DNA of 64,000 bases. Origin: Longivirga sp036510975. GTDB lineage: Bacteria; Actinomycetota; Actinomycetes; S36-B12; CAIYMF01. The position numbers were made by a program, and so were the translations under genes. Shown piece by piece: positions 54,080 through 64,000 of this stretch (position 1 is its first letter; each line of letters begins with the position of its first letter). A model generated the notes under the pieces. That model had not been told where the DNA came from. It did no database searches and was given only the letters and a program-made list of their open reading frames with translations. The DNA lies in the NCBI GenBank assembly GCA_036510975.1, contig DATCCY010000103.1, positions 45,424-109,423 on the forward strand. Reading direction: 5' to 3'.

Positions 54080-54796
54080 TCAGCGCGCGGAGTACAGCAC
54101 GAGGCTGACGGCGATGTACTGGGTGATGAAGCCGGCCAGGGTCAGCGCGTGGAAGATCTCGTGGAAGCCGAACCAGGTGGGGCTGGGGTTCGGTCGCTTG
54201 AGGGCGTAGACGACGCCGCCGGCGGAGTAGCACAGGCCGCCGACCGCCAGCAGGATCACGACCGCGGGGCCTCCGGCCGCCCAGAACGCGGGCAGGTAGA
54301 AGACGGCGACCCAGCCGAGCGCGATGTAGATCGGCGTGTAGAGCCAGCGCGGCGCCCCCACCCAGAACACCCGGAACAGCACGCCGGCCAAGGCGCCGGT
54401 CCACACCAGGATCAGCAGCACCTTCGCCTGGTCGGGTGCCAGCAGCACCACCGCGAACGGGGTGTAGGACCCGGCGATGATGAGGAAGATGTTCGAGTGG
54501 TCCAGCCGCTTGAGCAGGACCTTGGTGCGCGGCTTCCAGTTGAACCGGTGGTAGAGCGCGCTCGTGCCGAACAGCATGATCGCGGTGACGCTGTAGAGCG
54601 CTGCCGCCCAGCGGTACTGCGACGGCGTGAAGATCACCAGGACGATGCCGAGCACGACCGAGACCGGCGCCATCCCGGCGTGCAGCCAGCCGCGCAGGTG
54701 CGGCTTGTCCGGTTCGACCGGCGGCGTCGCGACGGCGATGTCGCCACCGCTCGGCTCGAGGGCGGCCGGGGACGGGGTGCGGGGGCTGTCGCTCAC
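54080..54796 (-). CDS. trhA: Hemolysin III/PAQR family membrane protein
   Basis: 238 aa with seven helices. PAQR signature residues: SALYHRFNW, LDHSNIFLIIAGSYTP and FGFHEIFHALTL with the conserved His residues of the zinc site. Involved in membrane fluidity in E. coli TrhA. Corresponds to Rv1085c in the conserved block. GTG start at 54796; TACTCT (plus-strand 54804-54809) ends 7 nt before it. Its stop meets the hairpin element. Confidence 0.92.
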   Translation of the reverse strand: MSDSPRTPSPAALEPSGGDIAVATPPVEPDKPHLRGWLHAGMAPVSVVLGIVLVIFTPSQYRWAAALYSVTAIMLFGTSALYHRFNWKPRTKVLLKRLDHSNIFLIIAGSYTPFAVVLLAPDQAKVLLILVWTGALAGVLFRVFWVGAPRWLYTPIYIALGWVAVFYLPAFWAAGGPAVVILLAVGGLCYSAGGVVYALKRPNPSPTWFGFHEIFHALTLAGFITQYIAVSLVLYSAR

Positions 54797-54959
54797 ATAC
54801 GGAAGAGTAACTTACGCAACCGTAGGTTGGCGAGCCGTCGTGGTGCGGGCCTCGGCTCGCCCGCACCGAGGCGGGGACAGCGGTACGGGTCCGCCGGTAG
54901 CCTCGCACGCACAGACCACGACCGACCGGGTCGTCGGCAGCGACGGGAGGCGGACCGCC

Positions 54960-55721
54960 GTGGGTGTGGCCGACCTCGTCTACGGCGTCTACGAGAGCCG
55001 GATCAAGGCCTCGCTCGACCCCACGCGGATCCCGCGCCACGTCGGCGTCATCCTCGACGGGAACCGGCGCTGGGCCGCCGAGCAGGGCAACTCCAGCGCA
55101 GCCGGCCACCGCGCAGGCGCCCGCAAGATCGAGGACTTCCTCGGCTGGTGCGAGGAGTCCGGGGTCGAGGTCGTCACCCTGTGGCTGCTCTCCACCGACA
55201 ACCTGGCCCGCCCGGCGGCGGAGCTCGAGCCGCTGCTGCGCATCATCGAGGGCACGGTCGAGGCGCTCGCCGAGAACGGCGGCTGGCGGGTCCACCCGGT
55301 CGGGGCGCTCGACCTTCTCCCGGCGCACACCGCCGAGGTCCTCAAGAAGGCGGAGTCCGACACCTCCGACCGCACCGGCCTGCTGGTCAACGTCGCCGTC
55401 GGCTACGGCGGCCGTCGTGAGGTCGTCGACGCCGTGCGCGCACTGCTCTCCGAGGCCGCGGCGAACGGCACCTCGCTCGACGACCTCGCCTCCGTGCTCG
55501 ATGTGGAGCACATCGCGGAGCACCTCTACACGGCGGGCCAGCCCGACCCGGATCTGGTGATCAGGACCTCGGGGGAGCAGCGCCTCTCCGGGTTCCTGCT
55601 GTGGCAGTCGGCCCACTCGGAGTTCTACTTCTGCGAGGCCTACTGGCCGGACTTCCGCAAGGTCGACTTCCTGCGGGCCCTGCGCGCCTACGGCGCGCGC
55701 GGGCGACGCTTCGGCGTCTGA
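54960..55721 (+). CDS. Cis-prenyltransferase (isoprenyl transferase; short-chain type, Rv1086-like)
   Basis: 253 aa. UppS-family fold: HVGVILDGNRRWAAEQG with catalytic Asp33, STDNLARP, and DLVIRTSGEQRLSGFLLWQ. M. tuberculosis Rv1086, at the same place in the locus, makes Z,E-farnesyl diphosphate, so a short chain product is likely here; decaprenyl or undecaprenyl chain length cannot be read from sequence alone. GTG 54960 follows GGGAGG (54944-54949, 10-nt spacing). Confidence 0.9.
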   Translation: MGVADLVYGVYESRIKASLDPTRIPRHVGVILDGNRRWAAEQGNSSAAGHRAGARKIEDFLGWCEESGVEVVTLWLLSTDNLARPAAELEPLLRIIEGTVEALAENGGWRVHPVGALDLLPAHTAEVLKKAESDTSDRTGLLVNVAVGYGGRREVVDAVRALLSEAAANGTSLDDLASVLDVEHIAEHLYTAGQPDPDLVIRTSGEQRLSGFLLWQSAHSEFYFCEAYWPDFRKVDFLRALRAYGARGRRFGV

Positions 55722-55877
55722 GCAGCCCGGTCCGGAACCTCGCCACCCACCGCGGGAGGGCGTTCATCTGCTCGTCATCTCGTGCTCGGCGTGGCGCGCC
55801 ACGATGAGGTGAGGGCTGGCTTACGGTCGAAGACATTCGGGCCACCGCCCGGGCGGCCCGCCTTCGGGGAGGCCCTT

Positions 55878-57209
55878 GTGCCCGCAGCGCGTCGTCGCCC
55901 GTCCAACGCCTCGTCCTCCGATGTGCGCACCTATGTGCTCGACACGTCGGTCCTGCTCTCCGACCCGCATGCCCTGCTGCGGTTCGACGAGCACGAGGTC
56001 GTGATACCCGTCGTCGTCATCGTGGAGCTGGAGGCCAAACGCTCGCATCCCGAGCTCGGGTACTTCGCCCGACAGGCCTTGCGCCTGCTGGACGACCTGC
56101 GCGTGAAGCACGGGCGGCTCGACGATCCCATGGCCGTCGGCGACGCCGGCGGCACATTGCGCGTCGAGCTCAACCACACCGACACCTCGGTGCTCCCGAG
56201 CGGCTTCCAGCTCGGCGACAACGACACCCGGATCCTGGCCGTGGCACGCAACCTCGCGGCCGAGGGCCGCGACGTCGTCCTGGTGAGCAAGGACCTGCCG
56301 ATGCGCGTGAAGGCGTCGTCGGTCGGGCTCACGGCCGAGGAGTACCGCGCGGAGCTCGTCGTCGAGAGCGGCTGGACCGGCATGACCGAGCTCGATGTGC
56401 CCGGCAGCGTCGTCGACCTGCTCTACGAGCAGGACCGAATCGATCTCGAGGCCGCGCGCGACCTGCCCTGCCACACCGGGCTGGTGCTCGTGTCGGAGCG
56501 CGGCAGCGCGCTCGCGCGAGTGACGCCGGACAAGCAGATCCGTCTGGTACGAGGCGATCGCGAGGCCTTCGGGCTGCACGGCCGGAGCGCGGAGCAGCGG
56601 GTCGCGCTCGATCTCCTGCTCGACAACGAGGTCGGCATCGTGTCCCTCGGCGGCCGCGCCGGAACCGGCAAGTCGGCCCTCGCGCTCTGCGCCGGCCTCG
56701 AGGCGGTGCTCGAACGTCGGCTGCACCGCAAGGTCATCGTCTTCCGCCCGCTCTACGCCGTCGGCGGCCAGGAGCTCGGCTACCTGCCCGGCAGCGAGAG
56801 CGAGAAGATGTCGCCCTGGGGACAGGCGGTGTTCGACACCCTCGGTGCCCTCACGACCCAGGAGGTCGTGGAGGAGATCGTCGACCGCGGGATGCTGGAA
56901 GTCCTTCCGCTGACCCACATCCGGGGCCGCTCGCTGCACGACGCGTTCGTCATCGTCGACGAGGCGCAGTCGCTCGAGCGCAACGTCCTGCTCACGGTTC
57001 TCTCGCGCATCGGCCGCGACTCGCGCGTGGTGCTCACCCACGACGTCGCGCAGCGCGACAACCTGCTCGTCGGGCGTCACGACGGCATCGTCGCCGTCAC
57101 GGAGAAGCTCAAGGGCCACCCCCTCTTCGCCCACGTGACCCTCACGCGCAGCGAGCGGAGCCCCATCGCGGCACTCGTCACCGAGATGCTCGAGGACCTG
57201 CAGCTCTGA
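55878..57209 (+). CDS. phoH2: PhoH2-type protein: PIN domain fused to PhoH ATPase
   Basis: 443 aa. N-terminal PIN ribonuclease domain (about residues 15-150) starting TYVLDTSVLLSDPHALLRFDEHEV with acidic metal ligands including D in LGDNDTRIL; C-terminal PhoH helicase/ATPase with Walker A GRAGTGKSA (259-267) and Walker B VIVDEAQSLERN. PhoH2 is an RNA helicase/RNase in mycobacteria (Rv1095). GTG 55878 follows GGGGAGG with 5-nt spacing; the ORF is open upstream but without support. Confidence 0.93.
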   Translation: MPAARRRPSNASSSDVRTYVLDTSVLLSDPHALLRFDEHEVVIPVVVIVELEAKRSHPELGYFARQALRLLDDLRVKHGRLDDPMAVGDAGGTLRVELNHTDTSVLPSGFQLGDNDTRILAVARNLAAEGRDVVLVSKDLPMRVKASSVGLTAEEYRAELVVESGWTGMTELDVPGSVVDLLYEQDRIDLEAARDLPCHTGLVLVSERGSALARVTPDKQIRLVRGDREAFGLHGRSAEQRVALDLLLDNEVGIVSLGGRAGTGKSALALCAGLEAVLERRLHRKVIVFRPLYAVGGQELGYLPGSESEKMSPWGQAVFDTLGALTTQEVVEEIVDRGMLEVLPLTHIRGRSLHDAFVIVDEAQSLERNVLLTVLSRIGRDSRVVLTHDVAQRDNLLVGRHDGIVAVTEKLKGHPLFAHVTLTRSERSPIAALVTEMLEDLQL

Positions 57210-57258
57210 GACGTGGGCCCGGGATCCGCTGCGCTGCAACGGATCCCGGGCCCACGTC
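57210..57258. terminator. Perfect 19-bp hairpin terminator after phoH2
   Basis: GACGTGGGCCCGGGATCCG (57210-57228) and its exact complement (57240-57258) with an 11-nt loop, immediately after the phoH2 stop. Confidence 0.82.
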
Positions 57259-57996
57259 TGTCACGGCCGAGGCGCCGTCGCCGTACGCCGCGGTCGTCCG
57301 CGCCGAGCACCGGGGTGCACGACACGCCCGCGATGCACCACGGACCTGACGTCGTGCGGTGGTACTCTGCTGCTACTTCGCGGATCGCTTGTGCCGCAAG
57401 GGATTTCGGCTGGGGGCGTGGGAACGCTCTCACGGGGTCCGGTGAGCCGGGCCTTCGGGCCCGGGTCGAGGCCGCGCGACCGGGCCGCGAAGGCAGCCCG
57501 AACGGGTCAGTGCGACTCCTCGGCGTAACGGCGGCACCACGTCCTGTCACCGGTTCGGCCGAGCGGTTGTCCACAGAGGTTCCCGCGGGGCCTGTGGGCC
57601 ACCTCACAGCTCTGGTCCGCTTTGCCCCGTAATACGGGGGTTTGGCCTGTGGACAAGGCCTCTACCTGAGGGTGACAACCGGTCGGCGAGGTCGACGCGG
57701 TCAGCGGCGCCCGGCAGGGTGGAGCACGTCACGACCTCGCGATCGTGGTCGGACCTGCCCGCCGCTCCCCGGCTCTCGGCCTTCCTGGGGGGAGCAGCTC
57801 GAACCGCGGGTCGAACGCCGGACACCATGTCGGCGCTCGTGGGTCCGGTCCGTCGCCGCCCCACCGGACCCTGGGTCCGCCGGGGCCAGTCGTCCGGCAT
57901 GCGCCCGGCTCTCCTCCGGTGGGCGATGCCGGGCCCGCGTCAGAGGTCAGGTCGCGGAGGCGCTCCGGAGCGTCGCCGCCCGACGAAGGATCTCGT
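57259..57996 (+). promoter_or_regulatory. Long leader/intergenic region before the wall-hydrolase-like gene
   Basis: 738 bp without a convincing ORF. It contains several hairpins (CCTTCGGGCCCGGG and others around 57450-57490), two DnaA-box-like sites (57567-57575, 57648-57656) and a palindrome CCCCGTA-A-TACGGGG (57625-57639). It could hold a 5' leader RNA for the downstream cell-wall gene; I searched by eye for the c-di-AMP (ydaO) riboswitch that often precedes such genes and did not find its GAATC-type core. Confidence 0.4.
57567..57656. promoter_or_regulatory. Two inverted DnaA-box-like sites flanking a palindrome
   Basis: TTGTCCACA at 57567-57575 is the mycobacterial/Streptomyces DnaA-box consensus. 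Its inverse TGTGGACAA is at 57648-57656 (10-bp inverted pair with the flanking G/C). Between them CCCCGTA-A-TACGGGG is a perfect palindrome. No dnaA/dnaN are nearby, so this is not the chromosome origin as known; it may titrate DnaA or regulate the neighbour. Confidence 0.5.
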
Positions 57997-58659
57997 GTGA
58001 GCACCACTGCACCGACGGGGTCGCTGCGGCGTCGCCTGGTCGTGGTCGCGGCGAGCACGCTGGCCATCGGCACCCTCGCCGCCGTCGTCCCGACCCCGGC
58101 CATCGTCGCGGCCTCCGCGGCCACGACCCTGCCGGTGTCCGTCGCGGGCCAGGTGGCCGCGATCGGCACCGTCTCGGTCATCGAGACCGGTCTGGTGGCC
58201 CCGAAGGTGCGCGCCGTGCCCAAGGCGGTCGTGCCCAGGGCCGCCCTGCCCAAGTCTTTCGTTCCCCAGGTCGCCGCACCCGAGGCAGCGGCGCCGAAGT
58301 CCGTGGCACGCGTGCAGGTCGCCACGGTCGCGCCGTTCCGCTTCGGCACCGTCGGCTACAACCAGTGGTGGGCCAAGGCGCTCATGGCCAGTCGCTTCGG
58401 CTGGACCTCGCCCGCGCAGGTCCAGTGCCTGGTGACGTTGTGGAACCGCGAGAGCCACTGGAACTACAAGGCGCACAACGGAGGATCCGGCGCCCACGGC
58501 ATCCCGCAGGCGCTGCCGGGGTCGAAGATGCGCTCCGCCGGATCGGACTGGCGCACGAACCCCGTCACCCAGATCCTGTGGGGTCTCGGCTACGTCGAGC
58601 GCCGCTACTCGACTCCGTGCGGTGCGCTCTCGCACTTCCGCAGCCACGGCTGGTACTGA
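57997..58659 (+). CDS. Secreted transglycosylase-like (aggregation-promoting-factor type) protein
   Basis: 220 aa. N-terminal signal sequence (LVVVAASTLAIGTLAAVVPTPA), an Ala/Val/Pro-rich linker (about 40-105), and a C-terminal domain of about 100 residues: NQWWAKALMASRFGWTSPAQVQCLVTLWNRESHWNYKA with catalytic-type Glu in NRESHW, like APF/transglycosylase folds (cf. aggregation promoting factor, Rpf-like). Two cysteines (QCLV, PCGAL) may form a disulfide. GTG 57997 follows AAGGA. Long leader upstream. Confidence 0.85.
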   Translation: MSTTAPTGSLRRRLVVVAASTLAIGTLAAVVPTPAIVAASAATTLPVSVAGQVAAIGTVSVIETGLVAPKVRAVPKAVVPRAALPKSFVPQVAAPEAAAPKSVARVQVATVAPFRFGTVGYNQWWAKALMASRFGWTSPAQVQCLVTLWNRESHWNYKAHNGGSGAHGIPQALPGSKMRSAGSDWRTNPVTQILWGLGYVERRYSTPCGALSHFRSHGWY

Positions 58660-58710
58660 CCGACCCGCCGCCACGTCGGGTCAGCCGCTCCGGGCCTCGC
58701 GCGTCGTGCC

Positions 58711-60375
<1,665 letters not shown>

Positions 60376-60440
60376 GCGGCGAGCCTACGACCGAGCGACG
60401 AGCGGGTCTCGGTGACGGTGGTCACGTCACGTCGGTCCCG

Positions 60441-61334
60441 TCAGGACCGCGGCAGGTAGTCCTGCAGCGCGGCGACGCGCAGACCCTGGGCCGCGGCGGC
60501 GTCGAGCGCGACGGGGAGATCGCGATAGAGGTTGGGCCGCCAGTGGATGAGGATGATGTCGCCGCGGTGCAGGACGCTCCCGTTCGCGTAGCGGAGCACC
60601 GCGTGGGGCAGCGAGACGTCCCACAGCACCAGCGCCTTCATGCCGCACGAGGCCGCCGCGCGTCGGGTGGTCCTGTCGTAGTCGCCGTACGGCGGCCGGA
60701 ACAGCCACGGCTTCTGACCGTAGTAGCCCTGCAGCGTGGTAGCGGCGTCGCAGATCTCCCGGACCTGGGCGTCGTAGCCCAGCGTGCTCAGCTTCGGGTG
60801 CGTGAGCGTGTGGTCCTGGACCGACTGCCCCGACGCGTTCTGGATCTTCACGAAGTACGACGGCTTGTCCTTGATCGCGTCGACCGTGAGGAACGGCGTC
60901 ACGGGGATGTGCCGCGACTGCAGCAGTGCGACGACGCGGGGATCCCTGTCGTAGCCGTCGTCGATCGTGATGAACACGACGGGGTCGGTCGTGTCGATCC
61001 GGTGCAGGACCGGGATGAGACCGTCCGCGGAGGTGGTCCCCGACGTGTCGCTCGGCGAGGGCAGGGTGGGGTCGTTGGCTCCCGTGGTGTCCGACGGGGA
61101 GGCGCTCGTGGGGGAGGGGCTCGTCGGCGTTGCGCTGGTCGGGGCCGCGGTCGTCATCGGCGCCGACGTCGGTGCGGGCGGCGAGCCTGCGGTCGTCGCG
61201 GACGACGGCGTCGGGCTCAGGTGCGAGACGCGTGCGCTGGGTGAGGCCGACGTTCCGGCCGGTGCGCAGGCTGACAGCAGGCCGATCGCGAGCGAACCGC
61301 CCGCGACGAGCGCGGCGGTCCGGACGCTGATCAC
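60441..61334 (-). CDS. Polysaccharide deacetylase (NodB domain), lipoprotein
   Basis: 297 aa. Lipobox LLSAC (about residues 19-23), Ser/Thr/Pro-rich linker of about 75 residues, then a NodB domain: VFITIDDGYD (catalytic Asp pair), DHTLTHPKL (H-x3-H metal site), FRPPYGDYD and a late HW. Likely removes acetyl groups from peptidoglycan or another wall glycan at the outside. Same neighbour as Rv1096 in the M. tuberculosis block. GTG start about 61334; CATACT ends 7 nt upstream. Confidence 0.9.
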   Translation of the reverse strand: MISVRTAALVAGGSLAIGLLSACAPAGTSASPSARVSHLSPTPSSATTAGSPPAPTSAPMTTAAPTSATPTSPSPTSASPSDTTGANDPTLPSPSDTSGTTSADGLIPVLHRIDTTDPVVFITIDDGYDRDPRVVALLQSRHIPVTPFLTVDAIKDKPSYFVKIQNASGQSVQDHTLTHPKLSTLGYDAQVREICDAATTLQGYYGQKPWLFRPPYGDYDRTTRRAAASCGMKALVLWDVSLPHAVLRYANGSVLHRGDIILIHWRPNLYRDLPVALDAAAAQGLRVAALQDYLPRS

Positions 61335-61424
61335 ACGAGGAAGTATGAGCCACCGTGGGCCCGATCAGACCACCGGTGGCGCGACCCGCGCGGTCGGGGC
61401 CCCCCGGGGCTCCCGAGCGAGGGA

Positions 61425-62222
61425 TCAGTCGATGAGCTGGCGCTGCAGCGCCCGCACGGCCAGCAGCCCCATGACGACGGCGAACACGCTCAGGGCGAGG
61501 ACGTGCCCGAGGTCCGCGAGCGGGTTCCAGCCGAAGACGGCGTCCCGCACGAGCTGCACGCAGTGGTAGAGCGGGTTCAGCTCGGCGAGCCGCTGGACCC
61601 AGGTCGGGAAGCCGGTCAGCGGGAAGAAGACTCCGGACAGCAGCAGCAGCGGCGTGACCAGGGCGCTCTGGACGTAGCTGAACGAGTCGATGCTCGGCAC
61701 GATCCCGGAGAACCACTGGCCCATGAACGCGAACCCGAAGCCGGTCAGGAAGCCGATGAACGGAATCGCGAGCATGCCCCACGACGGCGGCAGGCCGAAC
61801 ACCATCGCGACGAGGAGCGGCGCGCAGCCGTAGATCCCCGACTTCACGGCGATCCACACGGCCTCGGCGAGGAACAGCTCCGGCACGTCGACGGGCGTGG
61901 CCAGGATGCCGTCGTAGGACTTCATGTAGTAGCGCTTGACGTAGGTGTCGAACATCCCGGCGAAGACCGAGGAGAACAGCACGGCCGAGGCGACGACGCC
62001 GGTCCCGATGTACTGGACGTAGGGGATCCCCTGCACCGTGGACACCAGGGCGCCGAAGCCGAACCCGAAGGCGATGAGGTTGATCGTCGGCTCCACCACG
62101 GAGCCGAACGTGGTGGACCGCCAGACGCGCCGGAAGAGCGTCGTCTCGCGGGTGAAGACGCCAGCGAACGCGGTCGGCTCGACCGCGCGCAGCCGCGTCT
62201 CGGGTGCACGGACGACGGTCAT
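61425..62222 (-). CDS. ABC-2 type permease
   Basis: 265 aa with six predicted helices; NodJ/DrrB-type with FFPLTGFPTWVQRLAELNPLYH-like loop. Partner of the ATPase immediately upstream; its ATG shares one base with the ATPase stop (TGATG). Substrate unknown. This is a second DrrAB-like exporter in the window, besides 37534-39397. Confidence 0.9.
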   Translation of the reverse strand: MTVVRAPETRLRAVEPTAFAGVFTRETTLFRRVWRSTTFGSVVEPTINLIAFGFGFGALVSTVQGIPYVQYIGTGVVASAVLFSSVFAGMFDTYVKRYYMKSYDGILATPVDVPELFLAEAVWIAVKSGIYGCAPLLVAMVFGLPPSWGMLAIPFIGFLTGFGFAFMGQWFSGIVPSIDSFSYVQSALVTPLLLLSGVFFPLTGFPTWVQRLAELNPLYHCVQLVRDAVFGWNPLADLGHVLALSVFAVVMGLLAVRALQRQLID

Positions 62223-63145
62223 CAGTCCTCCAGCTTCTCGCCGGTCAGCAGGACGAAGACGTCCTCGAGGTTGGACGGGCGCCGGGCGCCGTCACCGAGC
62301 TCGGCGACGACGCTCTCGGGCAGTGTCTCGGCGCGCAGGACCGAGACCGACGGACCGGTGCGCCTCGTCCGGAAGCCCGAGGGGGCCACGATCTCCTCGA
62401 CCCGCTGCAGCCGGTCCGGAGGGCCGTAGAACTCCATCGCCTCCGCGCCGGCGTGCTCGATGACGAGGGCGGCCGGGGTCCCGCGCGCGATGATGCGGCC
62501 GTGCGACATGACGGCGACGTCGTCGCAGAGCCGCTCCGCCTCCTCGATGTAGTGCGTGGACATCAGCACCGAGACGCCTTCGCTGCGCAGCCGGTCGACG
62601 AGCACCCAGATCTCGCCGCGCACCTGCGGGTCGAGCCCGACCGTGGGCTCGTCGAGCAGCACGAGGTCGGGCCCGTGGACGAGGGCTCGGGCGATGAGCA
62701 GCCGACGTCGCATCCCGCCCGACAGCGTCGACGCGCGGCAGTCGGCCCGGTCCGTGAGCTGTGCCATCTCGAGCGCGGCGTCGACCGCCTCGTCCTTCGT
62801 CCGGCGCGGCACGCGCAGCAGCGTCGCCCACACGGCGACGTTCTGGCGCACCGTCAGCTCGTCGTCGAGGTTCTCCCGCTGCGGCACGACTCCCATCCGC
62901 GCGCGAGCCTGCTTCGACTCGCGCGGCACGGCGTACCCCAGGACCACGATCTCGCCCTCGTCCGCGATCGCCTGGCCGGTGAGCATCCGCATCGTCGTGG
63001 ACTTGCCCGCGCCGTTGGGCCCGAGCAGCCCGAGACAGGTCCCGGGTGCGACGTCGAGGTCGAGCCCGTCGACGGCGACGAGGTCGCCGAACGTCTTCAC
63101 CACGCCGCGCAGCGACAGCGCGGGAGCAGGTGCGGGGGAGGTCAC
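62222..63145 (-). CDS. ABC transporter ATP-binding protein, DrrA/NodI type
   Basis: 307 aa. Walker A GPNGAGKST, signature LSGGMRRRLLIARALV, Walker B LVLLDEPTVGLDPQ, and a C-terminal tail as in NodI/DrrA. TAGCGT (plus-strand 63152-63157) ends 6 nt before the GTG at 63145, so the operon is leaderless. Forms an exporter with the permease; one-base stop/start overlap indicates translational coupling. Confidence 0.92.
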   Translation of the reverse strand: MTSPAPAPALSLRGVVKTFGDLVAVDGLDLDVAPGTCLGLLGPNGAGKSTTMRMLTGQAIADEGEIVVLGYAVPRESKQARARMGVVPQRENLDDELTVRQNVAVWATLLRVPRRTKDEAVDAALEMAQLTDRADCRASTLSGGMRRRLLIARALVHGPDLVLLDEPTVGLDPQVRGEIWVLVDRLRSEGVSVLMSTHYIEEAERLCDDVAVMSHGRIIARGTPAALVIEHAGAEAMEFYGPPDRLQRVEEIVAPSGFRTRRTGPSVSVLRAETLPESVVAELGDGARRPSNLEDVFVLLTGEKLED

Positions 63146-63282
63146 CCGGCCACGCTAGCCGCGGCGAGGTCGTGCTCCCGCTCGGCGCGCGGCTCGCCGG
63201 TCAGGGCGCGGACGACTCCGCAGCCCGCTCGCTCGCCCGCCACGCATCAGGTGTCAGGCAGAAGAGGACTAGCCTCGGCAGG

Positions 63283-63966
63283 GTGACCGAGCCTCTTCCC
63301 GATCCCGTCGCCGACGCGCTGCGCCTGCGGGCCTCCGACGCCGACCGGGAGCGCGTCGCGGGGCTCCTGCGCGACGCCTACGCCGAGGGCCGCCTCTCGC
63401 CCGTCGAGCACGAGGAGCGGCTTGCGGAGGTCTACCGGGCCACGACGTACGGCGAGCTCGTGCCCGTGCTGCACGACCTCCCGGTCCCGCCCGGCGCCCT
63501 CTCGGTGCCGGTGGTCGGCCAGGCCGTCGCCCTGACCCCGAGCGCCGCCGCAGTCCCGTCGTCGAGGTCGGGCATGGTGGTGGACCCGTCGCGCGCCGAG
63601 CAGGGTCAGGGGACCGCTGTGGCGATCATGTCCGGCGTCGAGCGCAAGGGCCGTTGGGTCGTGCCGCCCGGTATGACCACCGTCGCCGTCATGGGTGGCG
63701 TCGAGCTGGACTTCACCGACGCCGTGCTCACGGCGCAGGAGACGACCATGACCGTCTTCTGCCTCATGGGCGGCATCGAGATCACCGTGCCCGAGGGCCT
63801 CGAGGTGCGGGTCGACGCCGTGGCGCTCATGGGCGGGCACTCGGGACCCAGGACGACGCCGCCGCCCGGGTCTCCCGTGCTGCGCATCACCGGGCTCATC
63901 CTCATGGGCGGCGTCGACATCAAGTCCGCCCAGGGCCCCGGGGGGACCGACCAGATCGAGCGCTGA
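63283..63966 (+). CDS. DUF1707 domain protein with LiaF-like C-terminus
   Basis: 227 aa. DUF1707 (about residues 10-60: LRASDADRERVAGLLRDAYAEGRLSPVEHEERL), a low-complexity linker, then strand-rich repeats VAIMSGVERKG, VAVMGGVELDF, CLMGGIEITVPEG and LILMGGVDIK as in LiaF/DUF2154 cell-envelope-stress proteins. TAGCCT (63270-63275) ends 7 nt before the GTG. Divergent from the ABC ATPase. Function not known. Confidence 0.87.
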   Translation: MTEPLPDPVADALRLRASDADRERVAGLLRDAYAEGRLSPVEHEERLAEVYRATTYGELVPVLHDLPVPPGALSVPVVGQAVALTPSAAAVPSSRSGMVVDPSRAEQGQGTAVAIMSGVERKGRWVVPPGMTTVAVMGGVELDFTDAVLTAQETTMTVFCLMGGIEITVPEGLEVRVDAVALMGGHSGPRTTPPPGSPVLRITGLILMGGVDIKSAQGPGGTDQIER

Positions 63967-64000
63967 GTCGCCGCCCGACCGCCGCGACGGGGCGCGGCGG

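Noticed and set aside
57567..57656. Chromosomal origin of replication
   Set aside because: DnaA-box-like sites are present, but no dnaA, dnaN, rnpA or rpmH and no cluster of further boxes.
57259..57700. Possible c-di-AMP (ydaO-type) riboswitch upstream of a wall-hydrolase-like gene
   Set aside because: The expected GAATC and CAGCTAACCTCG-type segments are absent.
57719..58000. A 93-codon plus-strand frame ending at the start of the wall-hydrolase-like gene
   Set aside because: Arg-rich composition, no homology, poor ribosome-binding site; most likely part of the leader.

Overview
The window is a high-GC chromosomal segment from an actinobacterium. GTG start codons are common, there is a mycothiol-dependent enzyme (mca), a LytR-CpsA-Psr protein, DUF2510/DUF4307/DUF3817 proteins and CGNR regulators, all typical of Actinomycetota. 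A methyl-accepting chemotaxis protein suggests a motile or formerly motile strain. From gene content I would guess Nocardioidaceae or a relative (Propionibacteriales), but this is inference. I see no tRNA, rRNA, CRISPR array, insertion sequence or prophage.

The backbone is a conserved actinobacterial block. In its order I recognise the Mycobacterium tuberculosis Rv1075c-Rv1098c neighbourhood: GDSL esterase (2466-3332), cbs (3411), cystathionine gamma-synthase/lyase (17598), greA (39411), the DUF4307 membrane protein (40004), mca (40578), a small membrane protein (41535), the DUF255 thioredoxin-fold protein (51325), hemolysin III/TrhA (54080), a cis-prenyltransferase (54960), PhoH2 (55878), a polysaccharide deacetylase (60441) and a fumarase (58711, class I here). 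Accessory blocks are inserted between these anchors.

Region by region: 1-3.4 kb holds an LCP protein cut by the window edge, a Bax1-like membrane protein and small genes. 3.4-10 kb has cbs, a gamma-glutamylcyclotransferase-like protein, a DsbA-like thioredoxin, a YkgJ cysteine-cluster protein, a 28-residue-repeat protein, a decayed DUF222/HNH gene and msrA. 10-17.6 kb has the chemoreceptor and a large FtsX-type exporter with a single-chain double ATPase, divergent from a CGNR regulator. 17.6-29 kb has metB-mutL, a collagen-like secreted protein, an amidase, ung, a methyltransferase-MFS pair and a VWA protein. 29-39.4 kb has the MoxR/ChlI-type ATPase that partners the VWA protein, a FIST sensor protein, an ROK kinase, a P450, ilvA, a SHOCT-like/DUF2089 pair and a DrrAB-type exporter. 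39.4-45.3 kb has greA, mca, arfB, SURF1 and an amino-acid permease. 45.3-53.9 kb has a C-rich anomalous spacer, a twice-frameshifted phosphotransferase gene, GPx, a YcaQ-like protein, a class III aminotransferase, a secreted beta-propeller and the DUF255 protein. 54-64 kb has TrhA, prenyltransferase, PhoH2, a wall-hydrolase-like protein behind a 740-bp leader with two DnaA-box-like sites, fumarase, deacetylase, a second DrrAB-type exporter and a DUF1707 protein.

Functionally the window covers sulfur amino acid and thiol metabolism (cbs, metB, mca, msrA, GPx, DsbA-like), envelope upkeep (LCP, deacetylase, transglycosylase-like, prenyltransferase, three ABC exporters) and many small actinobacterial proteins of unknown role. 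About twenty genes have a TANNNT-like -10 hexamer ending 6 (sometimes 7) nt before the start codon, which points to widespread leaderless transcription. Most of the window is ordinary backbone. The observations most worth following are a family of composite hairpin elements in two intergenic regions, the DnaA-box pair in the 57.2-58 kb leader, the leaderless-start rule, and the two decaying genes.
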